Of a stretch of DNA of 5,039 bases, positions 1-4,930 are shown piece by piece. The stretch covers positions 1 to 5,039 of the forward strand of contig JAITGR010000205.1 in NCBI GenBank assembly GCA_031280455.1, read 5' to 3'. The stretch's first letter is position 1. Each line of letters starts with the position of its first letter. A model generated the notes under the pieces. The model had not been told where the DNA came from. It searched no databases and was given only the letters and a program-made list of their open reading frames with translations. The translations under genes and the position numbers were made by a program. Source of the stretch: Spirochaetaceae bacterium (GTDB lineage: Bacteria > Spirochaetota > Spirochaetia > Treponematales > Breznakiellaceae).

Positions 1-240
<240 letters not shown>

Positions 241-327
241 CAAAAACGGCACGGATGCGTTGCCATGGAGGGCGGCTGGTGTCCAAGTGTGCAAGCGCTT
301 TCCGTACACGGCGGGAATGCGCCCAAA
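241..327. repeat. Intergenic repeat, short copy (copy A)
   Basis: Bases 241-290 match 1908-1958 closely, with one single-base length difference and a few substitutions confined mainly to 256-261. The match includes the shared CAAAAACGGCACGGA start and the GGCGGCTGGTGTCCAAGTGT end. Bases 310-327 match 2099-2116 at 17 of 18 positions. This copy lacks the 12-bp palindrome found in the long copy; the intervening bases 291-309 contain GCGCTTTCCGT, whose reverse complement occurs in the long copy at 2071-2081. It lies between the converging 16S and yfcE genes, so it could help transcription end there, but no T-tailed hairpin is obvious. Confidence 0.8.
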
Positions 328-340
328 TTATCAAAAATTA

Positions 341-907
341 TTAGATGAGTCTTTCCTGGGCGAGGGGGGCGCCGGTTTCGAGCGAGTACACGCCTAAATT
401 GCCGTTGTCGTATATCGCGTACGAGGGCGGCGGTGTGTCGCCGGGTGTGGCGCTTTTGGGGAGGGAGACGGATCCCGGGTTGCAGTGGTAGAGGCCGGCG
501 GATTTTTCGAGTTGCCAAATGTGGGTGTGGCCGGAGAGGCAAACGGTGCCGGCTTTGAGTGAAAAGGGGAGGGTGTTGTCGTTGTATAGGTGGCCGTGGG
601 TAAGGAAGAAGAGCCGCGGGCCGTCGGAGAGGAGCGCGTAGTCGCTCATGCAGGGGAAGTCGAGGAGTAGTTGGTCGACTTCCGCGTCGCAGTTTCCGCG
701 GACGGCTACAATCTGGTCGCTGAAGGTGTTGAGCAGCGCGGCGACTTGTTTGGGGTCGTGGCCGCCGGGGAGGGGGTTGCGCGGTCCGTGGTAGAGGATG
801 TCGCCTAGTATAATGAGGAAATCGGCGTGTGCCTGCCGGAAGTGTCCGGCAATTTTTTCCGCCGCGCCCGCTGACCCGTGTATGTCTGATACGATTACGT
901 ATTTCAT
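341..907 (-). CDS. yfcE: YfcE-type metallophosphoesterase (phosphodiesterase)
   Basis: This 188-residue protein belongs to the calcineurin-like (MPP) superfamily and closely resembles E. coli YfcE (184 residues), a divalent-metal phosphodiesterase with no firmly established cellular substrate. The metal-binding motifs are present in order: SDIHG (D8, H10), GDILYHGPRN (D36), RGNCD (N72), THGH (H104) and GHTH (H127, H129). NPGS at 143-146 and the GNCDAEVDQ stretch are also typical of YfcE. There is no signal peptide, so it is probably cytosolic. The start is fixed by homology, since the family begins with M-K-hydrophobic-SDIHG. No Shine-Dalgarno sequence precedes it: the bases before ATG are ACTTACGCC. 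The stop codon is TAA at 341-343. It is separated by repeat-bearing gaps from its neighbours, so an operon with the upstream pseudouridine synthase is uncertain. Confidence 0.93.
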   Translation of the reverse strand: MKYVIVSDIHGSAGAAEKIAGHFRQAHADFLIILGDILYHGPRNPLPGGHDPKQVAALLNTFSDQIVAVRGNCDAEVDQLLLDFPCMSDYALLSDGPRLFFLTHGHLYNDNTLPFSLKAGTVCLSGHTHIWQLEKSAGLYHCNPGSVSLPKSATPGDTPPPSYAIYDNGNLGVYSLETGAPLAQERLI

Positions 908-965
908 GGCGTAAGTATGCCGTATTGCCGCGGTTTATGCTAGGCATCACGGGCATCAGGGCGCA

Positions 966-995
966 GGCTCAAATCCGGTATACCGGATTTGAGCC
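966..995. repeat. Perfect 30-bp palindrome without spacer
   Basis: GGCTCAAATCCGGTA (966-980) is followed immediately by its exact reverse complement (981-995). The symmetry stops at the next base on each side. It lies 59 bases upstream of the yfcE start codon. There is no loop and no T-tract on either strand, which argues against a classic terminator. A protein-binding operator or a REP-like element would both fit. Confidence 0.85.
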
Positions 996-1017
996 GATGA
1001 GCATCATGCATTTAAGA

Positions 1018-1100
1018 GCCTGTTCAAAAACTCATGCGCGGCAATTGCGCCATTGCAATGGCGATGCGGCAGTCTTTGGGCATCGTTCCACGCTCCAAAT
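1018..1100. repeat. Possible decayed copy of the intergenic repeat
   Basis: TGTTCAAAAAC at 1021-1031 is identical to 1904-1914, where it opens the head module of the long repeat copy. About the same distance further on, GCGCCATTG...GGCG (1048-1063) parallels GCCATGGAGGGCGG in the long copy. The remainder is poorly conserved. Within it, CGCCATTG (1048-1055) and CAATGGCG (1056-1063) form a perfect 16-bp palindrome. The relationship is suggestive only. Confidence 0.3.
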
Positions 1101-1123
1101 ACTTGCAATCTTGTCTACCCCAT

Positions 1124-1152
1124 ATTCGTTATAATTCGCGTACATTCGTGGA
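1124..1152. repeat. Three tandem 10-base units beginning ATTCG
   Basis: ATTCG recurs at 1124, 1134 and 1144, exactly 10 bases apart, with variable 5-base remainders. It lies just beyond the 3' end of the pseudouridine synthase gene. The 10-base spacing is close to one helical turn. It may be a degenerate microsatellite rather than a binding array. Confidence 0.6.
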
Positions 1153-1163
1153 TTTTTCAATTC

Positions 1164-1850
1164 TCATTTAATCAGCGGTTCCATTAGTGACAGCCACGGG
1201 GTAAACGTCTGCGGCGGGGGGGCGTGGACGGTGTGGCGCTGGCCGTCGGGGGTTTCAAACGTCAGGCTTTCGGCGTGGAGTAGCAACGCGCGCAGGCCGC
1301 ATGTTTTGTGCAGGTGCTTGTTCAGGGCAAAATTGCCGTATTTGTCATCGCCCAGTACCGGATGGCCTATCATGCTTAGGTGCCGCCGTATTTGGTGCAG
1401 GCGGCCTGTTTCCAGCTCCAGGTGGAATACCGCAAACCCATCCCCGCCGGGCAGGACGCCGCGCCCGATGACGCGGTACTTTGTGCGGGCGCTTTTTTCG
1501 CGTCCCTGCACGGTAAGCGGGCGGTCGATGCAGCCTGCGGTTTTTAGCGCCCGCCCGCCGTTTCCGGCGGCGCACACGGCCAGATACTCTTTGCGCGCGC
1601 CATGTCCGGCTATTTGGCGGGAGTACCAGGCGGCGTTTTCCCGCCCGCGCGCAACGAGGAGTACGCCGGAGGTTTCTTTATCCAAGCGGTGTACCAACAG
1701 CGCGTCGCCGGAACCGGTGCCGCCAAAGCCGTTTTTAAGTAGTACATCAAGGCTTGTGCCAACGCCGGCACCGCCCTGGACGGCGAGTCCGGCGGGTTTG
1801 TTCACGACAAAGCAGGTGTCGTCCTGGTACAGGATTTCGGGCGCTTTCAT
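1164..1850 (-). CDS. RluA-family rRNA/tRNA pseudouridine synthase
   Basis: This 228-residue protein should convert specific uridines in structured RNA to pseudouridine. The RluA-family signature HRLDKETSG is at 54-62, with D57 as the catalytic aspartate. The second conserved block, TGRLHQIRRHLSMIGHPV at 148-165 followed by LGDDKYG, is intact. YQDD..FVVNKPAGLAVQ near the N terminus is typical. There is no S4 RNA-binding domain, so it resembles single-domain RluA more than RluC or RluD; the target RNA cannot be named from sequence. The start at 1850 is chosen because family similarity begins about five residues in (EILYQDD). No Shine-Dalgarno sequence precedes this ATG (AACCCGCCCGC). The frame stays open upstream through the repeat array to about 2024, with in-frame ATGs at 1904, 1934 and 1985, none with a ribosome binding site either. 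A repeat-encoded N-terminal extension is therefore possible. Confidence 0.9.
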   Translation of the reverse strand: MKAPEILYQDDTCFVVNKPAGLAVQGGAGVGTSLDVLLKNGFGGTGSGDALLVHRLDKETSGVLLVARGRENAAWYSRQIAGHGARKEYLAVCAAGNGGRALKTAGCIDRPLTVQGREKSARTKYRVIGRGVLPGGDGFAVFHLELETGRLHQIRRHLSMIGHPVLGDDKYGNFALNKHLHKTCGLRALLLHAESLTFETPDGQRHTVHAPPPQTFTPWLSLMEPLIK

Positions 1851-1876
1851 GCGGGCGGGTTCATGGTTACCAAGTG

Positions 1877-1903
1877 TGGAGTTTGCGCGAAGCGCAAACT
1901 CCA
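1877..1903. repeat. 12-bp palindrome, first tandem unit
   Basis: TGGAGTTTGCGC (1877-1888) pairs with GCGCAAACTCCA (1892-1903) around a GAA loop. It is the core of the 81-base unit and is identical to the copy at 1958-1984. Confidence 0.9.
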
Positions 1904-1957
1904 TGTTCAAAAACGGCACGGAGGCCGCCGCCATGGAGGGCGGCTGGTGTCCAAGTG

Positions 1958-1984
1958 TGGAGTTTGCGCGAAGCGCAAACTCCA
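1958..1984. repeat. 12-bp palindrome, second tandem unit
   Basis: This is identical to the palindrome at 1877-1903, 81 bases further on. Arms at 1958-1969 and 1973-1984 flank a GAA loop. The bases directly after it differ from the first unit (TAAGC instead of TGTTC), which creates the next hairpin. Confidence 0.9.
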
Positions 1985-1987
1985 TAA

Positions 1988-2015
1988 GCAAAAACGGCAC
2001 GGAGGCCGTTTTTGC
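1988..2015 (-). terminator. Possible bidirectional intrinsic terminator in the repeat
   Basis: GCAAAAACGGC (1988-1998) pairs with GCCGTTTTTGC (2005-2015), an 11-bp stem with a six-base loop. On either strand the GC core is preceded by five A and followed by five T, the layout of a bidirectional terminator. On the minus strand it lies about 145 bases past the lipoprotein stop codon and before the pseudouridine synthase. The GC core is only four pairs, so its efficiency is doubtful. Confidence 0.4.
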
Positions 2016-2037
2016 GCCGCGCAAGCGATTGCAGTGG

Positions 2038-2067
2038 AATGCTTATGGCGCTTCCGCCATAAGCATT
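2038..2067. repeat. 13-bp palindrome within the repeat array
   Basis: AATGCTTATGGCG (2038-2050) pairs perfectly with CGCCATAAGCATT (2055-2067) around a CTTC loop. It is a separate module with no sequence similarity to the 12-bp palindromes. No T-tract follows on either strand. Confidence 0.88.
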
Positions 2068-2083
2068 GGAACGGAAAGCGCGG

Positions 2084-2106
2084 TGCCCGCCGCAAAGCGG
2101 CGGGCA
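2084..2106. repeat. 10-bp GC-rich palindrome at the array end
   Basis: TGCCCGCCGC (2084-2093) pairs with GCGGCGGGCA (2097-2106) around an AAA loop. The right arm overlaps the terminal module shared with the short repeat copy, which has lost the left arm. Confidence 0.88.
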
Positions 2107-2159
2107 TGCGCCCAATTTGTTTGTGTGCTCGCGCAGGTGCTTTCCTTTCCGCATTTATG

Positions 2160-3890
2160 TCAGTTTGGCATGTCCACGAGTGTAAACCGGATGAGGTATA
2201 TTCGGGTCTCGCCGGGTTCCAGGTCTATGTTCTGGTACGAAAACGCAAAGGTGCTGTCTTTTATGTAGGTGGTGCCGGAGGCTGGGTTGTAGCCGGCATC
2301 GGGGGTGTCGTTGTAGATGTTTTCCCAAAAGTGGGTGCCGTCGCCGTTTGCCTGGTGGCTGGCGTTGCTCGTCTGGCGGCAGCGGCCTATCCATTTTGTG
2401 CTGACGGGGGTTACGGGGTCGCCTTCGGTGCAGACGAGTTCGATTTTGTATGTTTTGCCGGCGATTGCGCCGTGTGTTTCTATGTTGCCGTTCGCCAGGA
2501 TTTGGAGTGGCGCGACGTCGTTGCGGTCTATTTGTATGTCGGAGCATACGCCGAATTGCTGGTTTTGTACGGCTACGGTTGATGTGTTGGTGAGTGTGTG
2601 GACGATGAGGACGTAGGGTATGTCATTTACTTTGATGAGGTATGGCGTGATTGCGAGTTCTACGCCGTTGCGTTCGTCGCGTTGTATGCCGCCGATCATG
2701 CTGTACTGGCCGGCTTTGGGTGAGGCGGTTTTGCCTGATTGTACCGGGCCGCGGCCGTTGAGGTCGTAGTACCAGCCGCGGGTCGCGCGGCTTTCGGCAT
2801 AGTACGCGGTGTAGAGCCAGGTGGCGCTTCCTGTGGGTTTGCTGCGTATTTCTATGCCGCCTTCGGTGAGGGCGTATGCGAGTTTTCCAACGTTGTCGGT
2901 GTAAAAACCGCTGAGGCCGGGAACAGGGGCGACGGTGTTGCCCTGGGTCGCGCCGAGCGAAACGGTAAGTGCTACGCTGTCGCGTATGGTTTGGTCGCTG
3001 TCGAGTGTGGCGGTGATTGTTGCGGCGCCGTCTTGGTCTGCGGTGGCTACGGCGCCGGTTGCCGGGTCGATGGCAGCAACTGCGGGATTGTCGGATGTCC
3101 AAGTTATGGCGGCGTATGGCACGTTGCAGGTTTTGGTAAACTGGCGGGTTACGCCGTAGCCCAGGGCGACCCAGCGTGCGCCGTCTATAGCGAGGCTTTT
3201 TTCGCCCTTAAAGCGTACGTCGACAGTTACGCTCGCGCTTTTTCCCCGGCTTATCGCGGTTATGACGGCCTTGCCTTCGCTTTTTCCGCGGACAAGGCCG
3301 CCGTGCGCGCTTACTTCGGCGATGAGCGGTTTGTCGGTCTGCCAGCTTGCTGCCGCTATCTCGACGGACTTTCCCTGGACGGCGAGTTGTATTTCGTCGT
3401 CTATGTAGATGGTTACTGTTTCGGCGCCCTGAATGGCAAAGCCGGGTTCAACGGTTATGGTGTAATGTTGTTGTTTTTTCTGGTGGCTGATTGTTATGCC
3501 GATGATTGTGTTGAAAAAGGGCGTCGGCAGGGGTACTTCGCTGATTGCGCCTTCTTCCAGCGGGTCTTCCATGCCGCCTTCGTATGGCCCGTGCTGCCAG
3601 CGTATCTGCACGAACGCGCCGGTGGCGAGGGGTTTTGCCCGGACGGTGAGGTTTTCGTGGCCGGGTTCCGTGGTTATGGTGTATGTTTTGCGCGTGGGGT
3701 TAAATCCGCTGATGTCGGAGTCCAGGTCGTCGTATGAAATTGCCAGGCTCTGCATACGTACGTCGGGGTCAACGTACGTTTCCGGCTCCGGTTCGTCAAC
3801 CTGGACGGCTTCAACGGGTTTGCGGCACGATATAGCGCAGACGGCCAAAAGTATCAGCGCGCCCCAGTATTTTACGCGGCGGTTTTTCAT
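2160..3890 (-). CDS. Surface lipoprotein with cadherin-like and Big_2 Ig-like domains
   Basis: This is a 576-residue predicted lipoprotein. The basic start MKNRRVK, the hydrophobic stretch 9-20 and AISC (acylated C22) form a lipobox of the loose spirochaetal type. An acidic linker follows (about 32-43). Residues ~45-155 look like a cadherin-like beta-sandwich domain: SLAISYDDLDS, then FNPTRKTYTITT. Residues ~156-226 and ~232-313 look like two bacterial Ig-like group 2 domains, each with W-x-(S/T)-(D/N)-(N/K)-P followed by G-x-A-x-I-T-A. The C-terminal ~250 residues are aromatic- and beta-rich, with the block FGVCSDIQIDRNDVAPL at 446-462; I do not recognise a family. The protein is probably anchored on the outer membrane or in the periplasm and may act in adhesion or glycan binding, which is inference. 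The start has a strong AGAAAGGAG ribosome binding site. The gene lies 51 bases after the small membrane protein and may have its own promoter. Confidence 0.9.
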   Translation of the reverse strand: MKNRRVKYWGALILLAVCAISCRKPVEAVQVDEPEPETYVDPDVRMQSLAISYDDLDSDISGFNPTRKTYTITTEPGHENLTVRAKPLATGAFVQIRWQHGPYEGGMEDPLEEGAISEVPLPTPFFNTIIGITISHQKKQQHYTITVEPGFAIQGAETVTIYIDDEIQLAVQGKSVEIAAASWQTDKPLIAEVSAHGGLVRGKSEGKAVITAISRGKSASVTVDVRFKGEKSLAIDGARWVALGYGVTRQFTKTCNVPYAAITWTSDNPAVAAIDPATGAVATADQDGAATITATLDSDQTIRDSVALTVSLGATQGNTVAPVPGLSGFYTDNVGKLAYALTEGGIEIRSKPTGSATWLYTAYYAESRATRGWYYDLNGRGPVQSGKTASPKAGQYSMIGGIQRDERNGVELAITPYLIKVNDIPYVLIVHTLTNTSTVAVQNQQFGVCSDIQIDRNDVAPLQILANGNIETHGAIAGKTYKIELVCTEGDPVTPVSTKWIGRCRQTSNASHQANGDGTHFWENIYNDTPDAGYNPASGTTYIKDSTFAFSYQNIDLEPGETRIYLIRFTLVDMPN

Positions 3891-3896
3891 GCAACT

Positions 3897-3905
3897 TTCT
3901 CCTTT
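3897..3905 (-). promoter_or_regulatory. Shine-Dalgarno sequence of the lipoprotein gene
   Basis: On the minus strand AGAAAGGAG, followed by AAAGTTGC, precedes the ATG at 3890. It complements the CCTCCTTTC tail of the 16S gene in this same window. It is the clearest ribosome binding site here, in contrast to yfcE and the pseudouridine synthase, which have none. Confidence 0.8.
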
Positions 3906-3914
3906 CTGCAGTTT

Positions 3915-3942
3915 AGTATAATGCTTTTTTTGTGTTTTTAAC
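3915..3942 (-). promoter_or_regulatory. Candidate promoter for the lipoprotein gene
   Basis: On the minus strand TATACT (3915-3920) matches five of six bases of the sigma-70 -10 consensus. It sits in an AT-rich island within otherwise GC-rich DNA. The -35 region is weak, an A-rich stretch around 3936-3942 with no good TTGACA. A transcript starting about 7 bases downstream would have a leader of roughly 18 bases holding the Shine-Dalgarno sequence. This would let the lipoprotein be expressed apart from metNI. Confidence 0.45.
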
Positions 3943-4238
3943 TACCTGTCTGCGGGCGGTGTACGAGGGCGAACGCCGCGTATGGCCAGCATAAGCGGGC
4001 AGAGCGCGAGGCCGCAGGCGGCGCCGGCGAACAGGTAGATGTTTGTCCTTACGCAGGCGGCCAGGAAGACGAACGCGGCGGCAAGCGAGGCCAGCTCGTA
4101 CAGCGCGGCGAGCGCGCCCGGCCTCGGGCCTGGCCGTTCCAGAAAGGCGCGGAACACTGCTTTGTTCAGGCGGAATTTCGCGCACGCCGCGCACACTCCG
4201 GCGGCGGCTCCGGCGGCCAAAAAGAGCGCCGCCCTCAT
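3942..4238 (-). CDS. Small three-helix membrane protein coupled to metI, function unknown
   Basis: I do not recognise this 98-residue protein. It has three hydrophobic segments, at about 3-21, 44-63 and 67-86, with a basic stretch KFRLNKAVFRAFLERPGPRP between the first and second and a charged C-terminal tail (RGVRPRTPPADR). It is very rich in Ala and has five Cys, all in or beside the membrane segments. The ATG at 4236-4238 overlaps the TGA of metI in an ATGA arrangement, preceded by a weak GGAAAA, so translation is probably coupled to metI. An upstream in-frame start at 4322 would run into metI and add an Arg-rich, non-hydrophobic stretch, so I reject it. The topology loosely recalls small ATP-synthase I-type proteins, but no motif supports that. 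The context suggests an accessory to, or passenger of, the methionine transporter operon. Confidence 0.75.
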   Translation of the reverse strand: MRAALFLAAGAAAGVCAACAKFRLNKAVFRAFLERPGPRPGALAALYELASLAAAFVFLAACVRTNIYLFAGAACGLALCPLMLAIRGVRPRTPPADR

Positions 4239-4930
4239 CGTTTTTCCAGCAGCCGCCGGCTGGCGAAACTGCCGGCGGCCTGGACGATTTCCACCAAAAG
4301 CAGAATGACGATGACGGCGCACACGGTAACGTCAGTGCGGAAGCGGTAGTACCCGTACCGTATTGCCAGGTCGCCGAGCCCCTCGCCGCCTATCGCGCCG
4401 GCCATTGCCGAGTAGCCTATCAGGTTAATGACGGTGAGGGCGAGGCCGGAAACAAGCGCCGGCAGCGCTTCCGGCAGCAGCACTTTGTAGATTATCTGAA
4501 AATCTGTCGAGCCCATGGCGCGCGCGGCGAGTATCACGCCGGAATCGACCTCGGCGAGGGCGGACTCGACGATGCGCGCTACAAAGGGGGCCGCCGCTAT
4601 GGATAGCGGTATAATGACGGCGGTGGGGCCTATGCTGGTGTGAATCAGTATGCGGGAGAGCGGCATCAGCACTATCATCAGGATAATGAAGGGAAACGAG
4701 CGGAACAGGTTGACGATGCGCGTTACGATGTTGTAGCCTATGGCCCGCCGGCGCAGTCCCGCGGGGGAGGTGTTGTACAGCCACACGCCCAGCGGCAGCC
4801 CCAGCAGGCAGGCAAAAACGGTGGAGATAGCCGTCATGTACAGGGTCTGCGCGGTCGCCACGGGCAGCATCGCCAGCGCGCCGGCTATATTTTCGGGGAT
4901 GCGCAAAGCGGCGGCGATGTCATCCCACAT
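4235..4930 (-). CDS. metI: Methionine-type ABC transporter permease MetI
   Basis: This 231-residue inner-membrane permease matches the MetI family in length (E. coli MetI is 217) and along most of its sequence. It should form a dimer that works with the MetN ATPase and a MetQ-type binding lipoprotein to import methionine or related amino acids. Diagnostic blocks are RSFPFIILMIVLMPLSR (77-93), TSIGPTAVIIPLSIAAAPFVAR (within 98-119), the cytoplasmic coupling loop LAARAMGSTDFQIIYKVLLP (134-153) and GYSAMAGAIGGEGLGDL (172-188). In the coupling loop the usual Glu of the EAA motif is Leu134. About five membrane segments are visible. The start at 4930 is chosen because AGGGAG lies about 9 bases upstream and the family begins there; a longer frame to 5026 is only the metN region read in another frame. 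It overlaps metN by 11 bases and the next gene by 3, so it is firmly within an operon. metQ is not in view. Confidence 0.95.
   Translation of the reverse strand: MWDDIAAALRIPENIAGALAMLPVATAQTLYMTAISTVFACLLGLPLGVWLYNTSPAGLRRRAIGYNIVTRIVNLFRSFPFIILMIVLMPLSRILIHTSIGPTAVIIPLSIAAAPFVARIVESALAEVDSGVILAARAMGSTDFQIIYKVLLPEALPALVSGLALTVINLIGYSAMAGAIGGEGLGDLAIRYGYYRFRTDVTVCAVIVILLLVEIVQAAGSFASRRLLEKR

Larger units (their letters stand above)
1870..2116. repeat. Modular hairpin repeat array (copy B, long)
   Basis: This array nearly fills the gap between the lipoprotein 3' end and the pseudouridine synthase start. Bases 1870-1927 recur at 1951-2008 with three differences in 58, giving an 81-base period. 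Each unit carries a 12-bp palindrome (1877-1903 and 1958-1984). Beyond the second unit lie three more hairpins: 1988-2015, 2038-2067 and 2084-2106. The final GGCGGGCATGCGCCCAA (2099-2115) is shared with the short copy at 310-326. No protein gene or transposase is associated. I take it to be a non-autonomous, genome-specific intergenic repeat; only genome-wide copy number can confirm that. Confidence 0.9.

Noticed and set aside
1018..1035. GAGCCTGTTCAAAAAC resembles the terminal inverted repeats of some insertion sequences
   Set aside because: No partner end, transposase remnant or target duplication is visible nearby; the shared bases are explained as well by the local repeat family.
1870..2116. 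CRISPR array
   Set aside because: There are only two tandem units, the segment between the palindromes is also conserved, and there are no variable spacers or cas genes.
1867..2154. 95-residue minus-strand frame beginning right after the lipoprotein stop
   Set aside because: It consists almost wholly of translated repeat (twice containing GVCASRKLHTW), with no ribosome binding site of its own. The 81-base period keeps several frames open by chance.
1231..2268. 345-residue plus-strand open frame opposite the pseudouridine synthase and the repeat
   Set aside because: It is an antisense shadow of an intact RluA-family gene; its later part is simply translated repeat sequence.
2739..3737. 332-residue plus-strand open frame opposite the lipoprotein
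   Set aside because: It is an antisense shadow, very rich in Gly, Ala, Val and Cys, with no recognisable motif and no ribosome binding site. The minus-strand protein has a signal peptide and domains.
3913..4194. 93-residue open frame on the minus strand beginning MRGVREIPPEQ
   Set aside because: It is Arg-rich with no hydrophobic pattern or motif, and it lies in another frame inside the better-supported coupled membrane protein gene.
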